Below, one piece after another: positions 1 to 8,039 of a stretch of DNA of 19,092 nt. The DNA comes from an uncultured Clostridium sp. (GTDB taxonomy: Bacteria > Bacillota > Clostridia > Peptostreptococcales > Peptostreptococcaceae). The DNA is taken from contig USRS01000047.1 in assembly GCA_900557165.1 (NCBI GenBank), positions 1-19,092 on the forward strand. Direction: 5' to 3'. Under the pieces are notes generated by a model, which was given only the letters and a program-made list of their open reading frames with translations, was not told the DNA's origin and ran no database searches. The translations under genes and the position numbers were made by a program. Position 1 is the stretch's first letter. Each line of letters starts with the position of its first letter.

Positions 1-212
1 TCATAAGTTAAGTCTTCTTTTTTTACATTTTCATATCTTTCATTAATGATAGAATTATCAATTTCATCATTATTTTTATCTATATAAGGTATGTGATTTT
101 CTATATTTTCAACTCTTTCATTAGATTTGTTTTCTTCATTTATACTGCCACATCCTACACTTAAAATTGATACTAAACACATAGCTACTATAATTTTTTT
201 GTTTATTTTCAT
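1..212 (-). CDS. Small lipoprotein, partial (3' end outside window)
   Basis: Seventy complete codons are visible, starting at an ATG at 212-210, 5 nt after a strong AGGGGGA ribosome binding site (217-223). The N-terminus is a lipoprotein signal: KINKK basic start, a hydrophobic stretch and the lipobox LSVGC, so the mature protein should be lipidated on Cys and held on the outer face of the membrane. The rest is hydrophilic and rich in Asn, Glu and Asp, typical of a disordered linker after the lipid anchor. No domain is visible because the gene continues off the left edge. It was too short and incomplete to recognise further. A second unrelated small lipoprotein lies at 2079-2492. Confidence 0.7.
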   Translation of the reverse strand, partial: MKINKKIIVAMCLVSILSVGCGSINEENKSNERVENIENHIPYIDKNNDEIDNSIINERYENVKKEDLTY

Positions 213-235
213 ATATTCCCCCTAGATAAAAAGTT

Positions 236-811
236 TTAACTTTCTTTTACTCTATTTATATTATCAGTTATATTTTTTATAAATTCTTTTTCTTCACATA
301 AAGAGCTAAATACTGACCTTGGGATAACTATACATGGTGCTTTAAGTGACATGTCATAATTTAAAAGTCTTTTTTTTGTATCACTATAAATAAAAATATA
401 ATTTTCTTTAATTATTATGTTTGAACCAGTGTTTATTTTTATTACAAGTTTTTTATTTAAAATAGTATGAGTAATTGTATTTTCTTTTAACTCTACTTGT
501 TGTTCAGAAATATATATTTTATATCTTTTCTTTTTTAATAATCGAGCATTCCTTATGTGTGTTATTTTTTTTTGCATGGACTCTTTACTTAAGTAAGCAT
601 AGACACCAGCTATTATAAAAATAATTACACTATATATAATTGCGGACTTGGTATTATTTTTAGATAAACAAGAATAAACAAGCCAAATCCATGATATTAA
701 TATCCCTACATATGCTATTGTATCTAGTAACTTTGTTTTTTTTATCATTTTACCTAATATAAATGATATAGCATCATAATCTTCTACTGTAAATTTAAAT
801 TTTACCCCCAT
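236..811 (-). CDS. YcxB-like membrane protein
   Basis: This 191-residue protein starts at the ATG at 811, preceded by AAGGAG. It has two hydrophobic segments (about residues 30-49 and 56-74) followed by a soluble, strand-rich C-terminal half, ending with the pattern APCIVIPRSVFSS near residue 158. Two N-terminal helices plus a PH-like C-terminal domain with an 'IPxSxF' element is the architecture of the YcxB-like family, which is widespread in Firmicutes and of unknown function. The assignment comes from recalled family pattern, not from a search. It ends 23 bp upstream of the lipoprotein at 1-212 and may be cotranscribed with it. Confidence 0.6.
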   Translation of the reverse strand: MGVKFKFTVEDYDAISFILGKMIKKTKLLDTIAYVGILISWIWLVYSCLSKNNTKSAIIYSVIIFIIAGVYAYLSKESMQKKITHIRNARLLKKKRYKIYISEQQVELKENTITHTILNKKLVIKINTGSNIIIKENYIFIYSDTKKRLLNYDMSLKAPCIVIPRSVFSSLCEEKEFIKNITDNINRVKES

Positions 812-923
812 AAAAATCTCCTTAAAAATATCTTTTTATTATAATATATAACATTTACGAAATTTACGCTATTTATTATAGATAATATGAATTTACTTTC
901 CAATAGTAAAATAATTCATTATT

Positions 924-1984
924 TTAAACTAGTTCAATAAGTCTATGTCTAATAGTAGCTCTCGTTATAAGTGTTTCTTTGGTAGCAACATTCACTAGCA
1001 TATCTTTGATTCTGTCAACCATTTTATTTTTCTTACTTAATTGAAGAAATTTAAACCAAGCTAAATAGTTGTTAATATATTTTGTAGAAACCCCATTAAA
1101 TGGCATTAACCATCTTTTAAAGCTACTATGAAGAGCATTTATATATGTTACAAGTGGTAAACACTATCTATCACTGATTTACCTCTAGGAACTTGTTTTG
1201 ACTCAATATTTAACGTATCTTTTATTCCTATATATGATTTATGTGAATTCACACAAAAGTAACATCTTTACATATTTTATTATCAAAGAAGCTAACTATT
1301 TGATTTGTTGTAATTCTTCCATTACAAATAGCACCCATAATGATATTTCCATTTCTATCAATTGCTGTTCCTATACATATCTGTTGCTTTGATATTCCTC
1401 TTTTCTTTTTATCATGTTTACCTTTACCTCTTTTTCTAGGTTCTCTAGGCATCATAAACGTAGCGCTTTTAGAGTGGATTCCCTTCAAAAGATTCCTTAA
1501 CAAAGTATTCATCAACTTCAACTATACCTTCAACTTTATCATTTTTTAATGATAAATTGATTACATTAAGTATCCTATGACGCATATAAAAAGAGGTTTT
1601 AACACCTACACCGACTTCTTTGGCACATTTTCTTATAGAAAGTCCTAATATCATTAGTTCACAATATTTTAACCATTTATCTAAGCCTAATTTTGTATTA
1701 GAGAATGGAGACATAGTAAACTCATCAAAACTTATACGACAGTGTTTACAGATATATCTTTGTCTTCCGTTAGATTTTCCATTTTTATTCACATCTTTAC
1801 ATTGGCATTTTGGACATTCGTATCCATTAGAAAATCTACTTTCTTTAACATTATCTCTAATTTCAGAAAAATTAAATAAACTACTTAATACTTCTTGAAC
1901 CACTGAAATTAACTCTCTAAGTTCATTCTTTTCTAAATCTTTTATCATAGCTTTTATATCTGTTTTTGGTATAATATTAGGCAT
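924..1984 (-). pseudogene. IS1595-family (ISXO2-like) transposase, multiply frameshifted
   Basis: Read together, the frames give a nearly full-length IS1595-type transposase. The N-terminal zinc ribbon is visible (CPKC...CKHC, about residues 57-82), then the DDE domain beginning EVDEYFVKESFEGN, then HSKSATFMMPREPRKRG, and a C-terminal FNGVSTKYINNYLAWFK block. It cannot work. One extra base near 1476 breaks the frame after FEGN. A missing T near 1255 breaks it again before the second catalytic motif. A CAA-to-TAA nonsense codon lies at 1150-1148, and a two-base TA expansion near 1138-1146. The second catalytic Asp (expected CVDSH) reads Asn (GTG AAT TCA CAT). I could not identify terminal inverted repeats. 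A second relic of the same family lies at 18921-19092. Confidence 0.88.
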
Positions 1985-2035
1985 CCTTTTTCTTCTAAGT
2001 TTTCATCATCTATATAGCTTCTATTTAGATATTTG

Positions 2036-2076
2036 AACTACTTTAGTTATATCTAATTCTTTACAGAAAAGTAGTT
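2036..2076 (+). other. Inverted repeat, terminator-like on the + strand
   Basis: AACTACTTT (2036-2044) and AAAGTAGTT (2068-2076) form a perfect 9-bp inverted repeat with a 23-nt loop, followed by TTTT on the + strand. The genes on both sides are on the minus strand, where no U-run follows, so it is in the wrong direction to terminate them. It may be a remnant of sequence brought in with the transposase next door. Confidence 0.3.
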
Positions 2077-2078
2077 TT

Positions 2079-2492
2079 TTAATCAACATTAATAACTGAT
2101 GAAAAAGCCACCTCTTCTCCATCTTTTATTAAATTAATACTTTCGTAATTTTTTTCTTTTGGATTAATGATTTTGTATGCATATGTATTTTCTGCATTAC
2201 CGGAAGTTTTCACATTAATTTGCAAGATGGAATTTTTCACATCACAAGATACATTTTCTTTATCAATATTCATTTTGTAAAATACTATATATTGGTCAGA
2301 TGAATTTTCTACCAAAAATGCTTTATTTTCCAACTCTTCTTTTGGTGTGGTAGTAAAATAGTTGTTGTCCTTTATTGAGGATATATTAACTTCTTTCAAT
2401 GAAGTAGATTTCTTATCTAAGTTAGAATTGCATCCTACTAAAAATATACTCATTAAAATAAAAATCCCTATTATTTTGCTGAACTTTTTCAT
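2079..2492 (-). CDS. Hypothetical lipoprotein, 137 aa
   Basis: The start ATG at 2492 follows AAAGGGGGAAAA. The N-terminus is a classical lipoprotein signal (MKKFSKIIG, hydrophobic core, lipobox FLVGC with Cys21), so the protein should be anchored on the outer membrane face. The mature part is about 117 residues, polar and strand-rich, with no motif I recognise; it is probably one small beta-rich domain. It stands alone: upstream is the terminator of the HD gene and downstream is the dead IS1595 transposase. The reading frame is intact. Confidence 0.65.
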   Translation of the reverse strand: MKKFSKIIGIFILMSIFLVGCNSNLDKKSTSLKEVNISSIKDNNYFTTTPKEELENKAFLVENSSDQYIVFYKMNIDKENVSCDVKNSILQINVKTSGNAENTYAYKIINPKEKNYESINLIKDGEEVAFSSVINVD

Positions 2493-2551
2493 AAATTTTC
2501 CCCCTTTATAATTTTCTATTTGTAATTTTACCTAATGATTATGTTATCTTG

Positions 2552-2591
2552 TAAAAAAACAATTTTAATTTAGTATTTAAAAATTAAAATT
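2552..2591 (-). terminator. Rho-independent terminator after the HD-domain gene
   Basis: On the minus strand AATTTTAATTT (2591-2581) pairs with AAATTAAAATT (2571-2561), an 11-bp perfect though all-AT stem with a 9-nt loop. A run of eight T follows after one G. It lies 55 nt beyond the stop codon of the HD-domain gene. Confidence 0.6.
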
Positions 2592-2645
2592 ACTCAGGTA
2601 TGGTTATTTAATTTGTTGTAAGTAGTTCGTATTATATAAATATTG

Positions 2646-3293
2646 TTAATTAAAATTCCATTCACTATAAAACTCCTTTAGAAAATCTTCCATGAATTTA
2701 TGTCTTTTTTGGGCTATTTCTTTTGCTGTATTTGTATTCATTAAATCCTTTAATTTTAATAACTTTTCATAAAAATGATTTATTGTATGATTTTGTGAAT
2801 TCTTAACTTCATTTAAGGACTTAAAATCTATAGGCTTCAAGTTTGGATCATATATTACTCTACTTTTACTCCCCCCATAAGTAAATGTTCTAGCTATTCC
2901 TATAGCACCTATAGCATCTAATCTATCTGCATCTTGAACTACCTTTCCTTCAATAGTATGTTGTGTTGAATCAACAACTCCACCTTTAAAAGATATAGTT
3001 TGTATTATTTTAATTATTTTCTTAAAATACTGATCATCTATATTTATGGATTTTAAAAAGTTTTCTGTAACTGTGGTTTTTGTATCATTGGTATTTGAAA
3101 ATTTCCAGTCATCAATATCATGTAATAGTGATGACATTTCAACAATAAAAGAGTCTGCATTTTCTTTTTGTGCTATATATTTAGCTAAATTATATACTCT
3201 TTCTATGTGAAACCAATCATGACCACTACCTTCATGCTCTAGTTTATCTTTAACAAATGATTTAGTTTTTTCTATCATTAAATCTTTATTCAT
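2646..3293 (-). CDS. HD-domain metal-dependent phosphohydrolase (YedJ-like)
   Basis: This 215-residue protein starts at the ATG at 3293, 8 nt after AAAGG. The HD-superfamily metal ligands are in place: H25-D26/H29 in GHDWFHIERV, H58-D59 in LLHDIDDW, and D121/D123 in QDADRLDAIGAIGIAR. The 'HDWxHIxRV' start and 'DADRLDAxGAIGIARxFxYGG' block are characteristic of the YedJ-type branch of HD proteins, predicted cytosolic phosphohydrolases whose substrate I cannot tell from sequence. The length fits the family (about 200-230 residues). A terminator lies downstream at 2552-2591, so the gene is probably monocistronic. All key residues are present and the frame is intact. Confidence 0.85.
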   Translation of the reverse strand: MNKDLMIEKTKSFVKDKLEHEGSGHDWFHIERVYNLAKYIAQKENADSFIVEMSSLLHDIDDWKFSNTNDTKTTVTENFLKSINIDDQYFKKIIKIIQTISFKGGVVDSTQHTIEGKVVQDADRLDAIGAIGIARTFTYGGSKSRVIYDPNLKPIDFKSLNEVKNSQNHTINHFYEKLLKLKDLMNTNTAKEIAQKRHKFMEDFLKEFYSEWNFN

Positions 3294-3343
3294 ATTAGTA
3301 ACCTTTCTGTTTTATAATATATAACTATTGTTCACTTTTCTAC

Positions 3344-3733
3344 TTACATTCTTAATGATTTAATAAAATTAATATCTAATCCAGTTTTATCTGCGATTGT
3401 CTCATCATCTAAAACATCAAGTAAATTTCTAGCAGAATTTATTTTTTGTTCTTTTAATTTTTCTTGGAATTTCTCTTGTGCTTCTTGTTGTACTTTCTCT
3501 ATTATATCGTCCTGCCACTCAAGTCTATCTAATTCTTCGATTTCTTTTAGTTCAGCAGGAGTTATACTGCCTATTTGACATACTTTTGATTGTTGTTTTT
3601 GAAGTAGTATGTTTGATAATGATATATAAAAGTCTTGCTCCTCTTTAGTTTTTGCTTTTTTAAACAATTCCTGTAGCTGACTGTATGAGTAACTTTGGAA
3701 TATTTCGTATAGATCTCCATTCTTAATACCAAA
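3344..3733 (-). pseudogene. C-terminal remnant of an Rpn-family (PD-(D/E)XK) recombination-promoting nuclease
   Basis: The open frame encodes the C-terminal part of an Rpn/'putative transposase' protein: EEQDFYISLSN, a charged helical linker (EKVQQEAQEKFQEKLKEQK), and the typical tail NLLDVLDDETIADKTGLDINFIKSLR. The catalytic N-terminal nuclease domain (normally about 200 residues) is absent. The frame is open upstream only to a TGA at 3736-3734. A good GGAGGTGA sits at 3741-3734, but the only in-frame codon at the right spacing is ATT (3727); the next internal start is a TTG at 3667. I interpret it as a truncated fragment, not a functional gene. Rpn genes usually occur in many decayed copies per genome. 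Confidence 0.7.
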
Positions 3734-3896
3734 TCACCTCCGAAAAATACTTACGATTATTGTACCATTTTTAACATTTCTTTAAAACATAGCCTTTATT
3801 TATATCCAATGGAGTTTCAATATGAAATCACATTTATTTGCTATATTTTTTAACTCATCCAAATCAAGTCCTAAATTATTTTTACACATCTTTATT

Positions 3897-3975
3897 TCAC
3901 ACTTTACAACAATTACGAACTTAACTATACTATATATGATTAATCACAAAGCTAGCTAACAGAACCATTTTTCAT
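3897..3975. repeat. Interspersed palindromic repeat, copy A
   Basis: This roughly 75-bp stretch matches 8457-8533 along its length. It contains a TTACGAACTTAA block, then the palindrome TGATTAATCA (3937-3946), the spacer CAAAG and GCTAGCTAAC (3951-3960). It lies in the non-coding gap between the Rpn remnant and the EamA gene. The left half alone recurs at 10790-10835 and 18812-18860; the right half recurs inverted at 10112-10160. Confidence 0.6.
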
Positions 3976-4001
3976 TATATTGATGGTTCATCATCAGCTT
4001 A

Positions 4002-4895
4002 TTATCTTTCTTCTGCTGGAGAGTCTACTTTCTTTTTCAAAAAAGATAATTTTGTTTCTGATATTATTATGGATGTAAAAATTATCATACAACCCACCAC
4101 CATTCTAATTGTCACCACTTCATGCAAAAATATTACTGATAAAATTGTTCCAAATAAGGATTCTGTTGATAAAATTAAAGCAGATCTTGTTTGTTCCACC
4201 TTGGATTGACAGATGGTTTGTAGCAAAAATGCTATGGCTGTGCTAAATATACCAAGATACAAAGCACCCATAATTCCTGTAGGTGTGGCACTTATGTGCA
4301 CTTGTTTTGTGAAAATTTGCAGTAAGGACGATAATATAAAGGCCACCACAAATTGCGTAACTGTCAGTACATAGGCGTTGTATTTTGCTGTAAATTCCCC
4401 TGTGAAAAATATATGAAAAGCAAAACCAAAGGCACATAAAAATGTTAATACGTCTCCCAAATTGACAGAAAAATCTGCTTGCAATGACAAAATTCCAATT
4501 CCCAAAAGTGCTATGAAACTACTTATAATTCCGATTTTGTCCAGCTTTCTTTTATATAAAATAAATCCTATAAAGGGCACTATGACCACATTTGCTGCTG
4601 TGATAAAGGCATTTTTCGATATAGTTGTGTATACAAGTCCTATAGTTTGCATAGAAAATCCTATAAAAGAAAATACACCAAGCAAGGCTCCACTTCTTAG
4701 AGATTCTTTGCTAATGTTCTTTTTTATTTCTTTGAAAAATATTGTTCCTAAAATTAAGCTAGCCACAAAAAATCTCACTGTCAAAGTTTGTATTGCTCTA
4801 ACGCCTCCATCTAGTGCTAATTTTGTACCAATAAAACCACTTCCCCATATGATTGCTATGGTGAATAATCCTATTTCTCCCATGTGTTTTTTCAT
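4002..4895 (-). CDS. EamA/DMT-superfamily transporter
   Basis: This 297-residue, very hydrophobic protein has about ten predicted membrane helices arranged as two EamA repeats (about residues 8-135 and 148-278). The N-terminal EamA signature IWGSGFIGTKLALDGG is clear, as is the second-repeat element STAIAFLLQTICQ followed by LSTESLFGTILSVIFLHE. Family members are drug/metabolite exporters; the substrate here cannot be read from sequence. The start ATG at 4895 follows AAGGGGTGATGAG closely. The gene lies 52 bp beyond the Mor-like gene on the same strand. It is full length, unlike the EamA fragment at 14192-14359, which comes from a different member of the family. Confidence 0.88.
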   Translation of the reverse strand: MKKHMGEIGLFTIAIIWGSGFIGTKLALDGGVRAIQTLTVRFFVASLILGTIFFKEIKKNISKESLRSGALLGVFSFIGFSMQTIGLVYTTISKNAFITAANVVIVPFIGFILYKRKLDKIGIISSFIALLGIGILSLQADFSVNLGDVLTFLCAFGFAFHIFFTGEFTAKYNAYVLTVTQFVVAFILSSLLQIFTKQVHISATPTGIMGALYLGIFSTAIAFLLQTICQSKVEQTRSALILSTESLFGTILSVIFLHEVVTIRMVVGCMIIFTSIIISETKLSFLKKKVDSPAEER

Positions 4896-4947
4896 CTCAT
4901 CACCCCTTACAATCTTATGGTAATTCAGTTTATTTTATTTGTAAATT

Positions 4948-5199
4948 CTATTTTTCCCTTACCAACTTTTCTATTTGTTGTTTTGTTAAATTGTATTTTT
5001 TGCTCAGTTCTTTGGTGTTTTTTCCGTTGTATTCCTTTGTGATTTGTCGATTTCTCTCTGCCATTTGTACATTTTTGTAGATGGGTATGTATATACTGGA
5101 GCCGCCCAGTGCTTTTGATACTTTTAAGAAGTTTTCCATGCCTATGATTTTTATAAGTCCATGGAGATTTTCAGATATATCTTCCATTTTCACTGTCAT
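4948..5199 (-). CDS. Mor-family transcriptional regulator
   Basis: The 83-residue product has the two halves of Mor/Mu-C activators: an N-terminal dimerisation part with GGSSIYIPIYKN (about residues 32-43) and a C-terminal helix-turn-helix ITKEYNGKNTKELSKKYNL (about 53-71). 'IYIP' followed by 'EYNGKNxxELxxKY' is characteristic. Such proteins activate middle or late phage genes in Mu; in Firmicutes they occur in prophages and integrative elements, usually with unknown targets. The start at 5199 follows AAAGGAGG. It begins 16 bp after the DnaC-like gene and is the last member of the replication cluster, so it is probably cotranscribed with it. Confidence 0.8.
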   Translation of the reverse strand: MTVKMEDISENLHGLIKIIGMENFLKVSKALGGSSIYIPIYKNVQMAERNRQITKEYNGKNTKELSKKYNLTKQQIEKLVREK

Positions 5200-5215
5200 G
5201 ATTTTTCCTCCTTTA

Positions 5216-5944
5216 TTATTTTAATCTGTAGTTTAAACTATTTTCATCAAAATATATGATATTTTCGCCTGCCATTTCCACAAGTCTACTGCCAACAGCC
5301 TCATCCCAGCTGAGTATTTCTTCCATGGATTTTTCTGTGGAAATTATAAGCTGTTTGTTTGATAAATATCTGGAGTTGATAATTCTATAAATATAATTTA
5401 AATCACTATCTGTTGTTTTTCCCTTTAGAAAATCGTCAATGAATAAGACGCGTGGATTTAATAGCTTTTCCATTTCCTTTAGGTGATTTAGCTCGTCCAT
5501 GATGGACTGTTTTAGGGAAATTATCATGTTGTTGTATTCCACATATCTGCAGTTTACCCCTTGTTCTATGAGATTTAGCATGATGGCAATGCCTAGATGC
5601 GTTTTGCCAGTGCCACATCTTCCCGAAAGTATGATTGATTTTTTATTTTGAAAATCACCTTTGCAGTATTTTAGTGATTTGTGCTTTGCTGCTATTTGAC
5701 TTGTTGTCAAAGTTTTGTAACTTTCAAAAGTCTTTTTCTTGAAAACATCACTAAGACCGCATTTTTTAAGATTTTCCACTGCTCTTTTTTTGCTTAAACA
5801 TTGGCAGGGCACGGCAATTTCGTTGTTATCTTCTCCCATTTCAAAAGTATATCCCAAATCCCTGCATTTTGGGCAGTTGTAGTTGTCTTTGACAGTGCTT
5901 TCTTTCATGAGTTTTTGCACTCTTTCCATAAGTTTTTTATCCAT
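5216..5944 (-). CDS. DnaC/DnaI-like helicase-loader ATPase
   Basis: This is a 242-residue AAA+ protein. Cysteines C24, C27, C47 and C49 (NCPKC...PCQC) form the N-terminal zinc-binding element seen in phage and Firmicutes helicase loaders. Walker A is GRCGTGKT (108-115), Walker B is VLFIDD (166-171), and R220 in VGSRLVEM is a likely arginine finger. Members load the replicative helicase onto single-stranded DNA. The gene is 11 bp downstream of the replisome organizer gene, the usual phage partner, and has a GGGGGGATT ribosome binding site. All catalytic motifs are intact. It should act in the cytoplasm at the element's own origin, which I could not locate. Confidence 0.88.
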   Translation of the reverse strand: MDKKLMERVQKLMKESTVKDNYNCPKCRDLGYTFEMGEDNNEIAVPCQCLSKKRAVENLKKCGLSDVFKKKTFESYKTLTTSQIAAKHKSLKYCKGDFQNKKSIILSGRCGTGKTHLGIAIMLNLIEQGVNCRYVEYNNMIISLKQSIMDELNHLKEMEKLLNPRVLFIDDFLKGKTTDSDLNYIYRIINSRYLSNKQLIISTEKSMEEILSWDEAVGSRLVEMAGENIIYFDENSLNYRLK

Positions 5945-5955
5945 AAAAATCCCCC

Positions 5956-6909
5956 CTAACTAACGCCTAGCTCAGCTTCCATCATCTCAATTTCTTTTAG
6001 CATCTCTTCGTCAATGATCTCTTCTTTGACAAAATTATTGTATTTAGCAAATTTACCAGCAGGTTTTTTCTCACTTTTTTGAGACTTGCTATTTATAAAT
6101 TCCATTCTTTTAGCATTGAACTTGTCCAAAGTTTTGATGTTTTCGCTTATGCATCTTCTGATAATTCCCTTCAAGTAAGATGGCGTAACATGGCCATTAT
6201 CTATACAAATTTGCACAGCTCTTTCAAAGAGTTGCCAATCAATTTTATCACAAATTTCAATAAACCACTGTCTATTAGCTGGATAAATAGGTCCTATGTT
6301 TTGCTCATAAAGCTTAGTTATTTTTTTTAGATTCTCATTGCCTTGGTGCACACTTGCCAAAGATACAACTTGGCTATCTTTTATTTTTGGCTCTAACTCT
6401 TGCTCTATTTCTTTATCTAATTCTAATTCTTTCTCTTTCTCTAGCGTTACATTTTTGTTACAAGAAGTTTCAGTGGCGTTACAGTCTAAATTTTCTTCTT
6501 TAGAACTTTCTTCTTTAGACTTTTTTGCTTTTTCACTATCCTTTTTCTTATTTTCACGGTGTTTTCTCACACGTTTAGCAGAGTCACTTTCCTCACCAGT
6601 TAACTCTTGCACTTGCAACAATTCCATTTCATCAGCACTTACATATTCTATAAGATTTGTTCTTTTTAAAAATAATAGCGTTTCTTTCACATCTTCCACA
6701 TCTTCATCAATTACCAAAGCTATTTCTTCTTCAAAACTATCTTCCACATTGTCAAAATATATTTTGCTGTTGTTTTGCAAAGAATAAACAAGCATTTTTT
6801 GATAAATAAGAATGTATAGTGGTCCTTTTTCCATTTTTCTAAGGGCTTTTATTTCTTTTTGTCTAAAAAACTCTTCTTGTATTTTCAACCAAAAATATTT
6901 CTTTGCCAT
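5956..6909 (-). CDS. Phage-type replisome organizer protein
   Basis: The 317-residue protein begins MAKKYFWLKIQEEFFRQKEIK, the start of the phage replisome organizer N-terminal (winged-helix, DNA-binding) domain, which spans about residues 1-110. A low-complexity Lys/Glu/Ser linker follows (about 110-185). The C-terminal part (KKITKLYEQNIGPIYP onward, about 198-260) resembles a DnaD-like domain that contacts the helicase loader. Such proteins bind the phage origin and recruit the DnaC-like loader encoded next. The start at 6909 follows AAAAGGAGG. It lies between an XRE regulator and the DnaC-like gene in the canonical order. The frame is intact. Confidence 0.82.
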   Translation of the reverse strand: MAKKYFWLKIQEEFFRQKEIKALRKMEKGPLYILIYQKMLVYSLQNNSKIYFDNVEDSFEEEIALVIDEDVEDVKETLLFLKRTNLIEYVSADEMELLQVQELTGEESDSAKRVRKHRENKKKDSEKAKKSKEESSKEENLDCNATETSCNKNVTLEKEKELELDKEIEQELEPKIKDSQVVSLASVHQGNENLKKITKLYEQNIGPIYPANRQWFIEICDKIDWQLFERAVQICIDNGHVTPSYLKGIIRRCISENIKTLDKFNAKRMEFINSKSQKSEKKPAGKFAKYNNFVKEEIIDEEMLKEIEMMEAELGVS

Positions 6910-6928
6910 TTTCTTTGCCTCCTTTTAA

Positions 6929-7177
6929 TTATTCTAAAAATTCAACATTTTCTCCTATGATTACTTCCTCCCTTTTATCATCAATTAAAACACTTTCATC
7001 TACGCCCAGCGCCTTTGCTATTTTTTCTATGCAATAGTGCATTACTTTCTTGCCATTTTCTGCTCTTTGGATAGTCTTTGGTGAAACATCAGTATTTTCA
7101 CTAAGTTTACTTCTTGATAATCCCTTTTCTAATCTGATTCTCTTTAATTCGTCGGTAACATAAAACTTATTTTTCAT
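6929..7177 (-). CDS. XRE-family helix-turn-helix regulator
   Basis: The 82-residue protein contains a Cro/CI-type HTH: ELKRIRLEKGLSRSKLSENTDVSPKTIQRAENGKK, with helices at about residues 10-50. It has a short acidic C-terminal tail and no separate cleavage or oligomerisation domain. I chose the ATG at 7177 because AGGTGG lies at the right distance; an upstream GTG pair (7189) overlaps that site. It is the first gene of the replication cluster and diverges from the DUF1659 gene, so it probably represses its own operon and perhaps the divergent one from the 7190-7348 gap. I could not define an operator. Confidence 0.85.
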   Translation of the reverse strand: MKNKFYVTDELKRIRLEKGLSRSKLSENTDVSPKTIQRAENGKKVMHYCIEKIAKALGVDESVLIDDKREEVIIGENVEFLE

Positions 7178-7348
7178 TTTATACACCACCTAAATTTTAT
7201 TTATATTAATATGGTAGCACATCTTTAGATACGTATGTTTGGTCACTTAGAATATATTTTTTGCAAATAGATTGTTCAAACGCTTGTTAACTACATATAA
7301 GTTTTTTGATTTATTATATAAATAAGAAATAAAAAAGGAGGTAATATT

Positions 7349-7570
7349 ATGGCTGTAATTTCCACACCAAATGCCACTTCTGTAAAAATAAAACTTGACC
7401 ACGGTGCAGATGTAAACGGAGACAGAATTATAAAAACTAAGACTTTAACTAATATAAAGTCCACTGCATCAAATGACGACATAATGGCTGTTGTAAATGC
7501 AATAGTTGATTTGCAAAAGCACACTTTAAGTGCTACTAACAGAGTGGATAACTCATCTTTATCTGAATAA
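7349..7570 (+). CDS. DUF1659 family protein
   Basis: This is a 73-residue protein of the DUF1659 type: MAVISTPNATSVKIKLDHG, then an ING/NGDRIIKTKTLTNIKSTASNDDI block and a helical C-terminus (AVVNAIVDLQKHTL). The function is unknown. The ribosome binding site AAAGGAGGTAATATT is excellent. It is the first gene of a three-gene + strand cluster, with 21 bp to the DUF2922 gene. DUF1659, DUF2922 and YvrJ genes are regularly found together in Clostridia and Bacilli, so the cluster itself supports the calls. Confidence 0.8.
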   Translation: MAVISTPNATSVKIKLDHGADVNGDRIIKTKTLTNIKSTASNDDIMAVVNAIVDLQKHTLSATNRVDNSSLSE

Positions 7571-7591
7571 AAATTTTAAGGAGGTTAAATT

Positions 7592-7816
7592 ATGGAAGAA
7601 AATAAACTTGTCATGGTCTTTAAAAATACTTTGGGTAATAGCTTTTCTATAACAGTTGACGACCCAAAGGCTAACTTGCAAGAACAGGAAATAATAGACG
7701 CCATGAACCTTATAAAAAGTAAAAACATCTTCCAACCAAAGGGATATGACATAGCTGAATGTGTATCTGCCAAAGTGGTGGGTTCTACTATCACTGAGTA
7801 CGACCTTGTGGTCTAA
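7592..7816 (+). CDS. DUF2922 family protein
   Basis: The 74-residue product shows the DUF2922 pattern: LVMVFKNTLGNSFSITVDDPK (about residues 6-26), then QEIIDAMNLIKSKNIF and a final strand pair with the AxxVxxTITEYDLV ending. The function is unknown. The start is preceded by AAGGAGGTTAAATT. It lies between DUF1659 and YvrJ genes, spaced 21 and 16 bp, so all three should be translated from one message that ends at the terminator at 7986-8020. Confidence 0.8.
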   Translation: MEENKLVMVFKNTLGNSFSITVDDPKANLQEQEIIDAMNLIKSKNIFQPKGYDIAECVSAKVVGSTITEYDLVV

Positions 7817-7832
7817 GACTGAGGTGATTTTT

Positions 7833-7976
7833 ATGGCTAATTTCCAAACTATCGTGGCAAATCTTGGCTTTCCCATTGCAATCTCCCTGTATCTTTTGGT
7901 GAGAATTGAGGGCAAACTTCAGGCTTTGACAGATAGTATAAATGAGCTATCTCATAATATTAATAAAATGGGATAA
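7833..7976 (+). CDS. YvrJ-family small membrane protein
   Basis: This is a 47-residue protein starting at the ATG at 7833, directly after GAGGTGAT (7821-7828). It has one hydrophobic N-terminal segment (VANLGFPIAISLYLLVRIE, about residues 8-26) followed by an amphipathic helix (GKLQALTDSINELSHNI). The 'NxGFPIAxxxYLLxRxE' pattern is the YvrJ signature. Relatives resemble small holin or BhlA-like proteins, but no activity can be claimed from sequence. It is followed immediately by a strong terminator and then the amidase remnant. Confidence 0.82.
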   Translation: MANFQTIVANLGFPIAISLYLLVRIEGKLQALTDSINELSHNINKMG

Positions 7977-7985
7977 GTTCCCCCT

Positions 7986-8020
7986 AAGTGTGTGAATTCC
8001 TTGGAATTTGCACACTTTTT
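7986..8020 (+). terminator. Terminator of the DUF1659-DUF2922-YvrJ operon
   Basis: AAGTGTG (7986-7992) pairs with CACACTT (8011-8017), extended by GAATTCC/GGAATT inside, and is followed by a T-run. It lies 9 bp after the YvrJ stop codon. Confidence 0.85.
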
Positions 8021-8039
8021 ATAAATTGGAGGTAAAAAG

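Noticed and set aside
3801..3890. Short minus-strand frame MCKNNLGLDLDELKNI upstream of the Rpn remnant
   Set aside because: It is about 30 codons with no ribosome site or family match; it starts in repeat copy A and is probably chance.
3962..3989. GAACCAT/ATGGTTC hairpin beyond the EamA stop codon as a terminator
   Set aside because: The stem is only 7 bp with a 14-nt loop, and no T-run follows on either strand.
7291..7915. Open frames on the minus strand opposite the DUF1659-DUF2922-YvrJ genes
   Set aside because: They lack ribosome sites and recognisable domains; the + strand genes have strong sites and family signatures.
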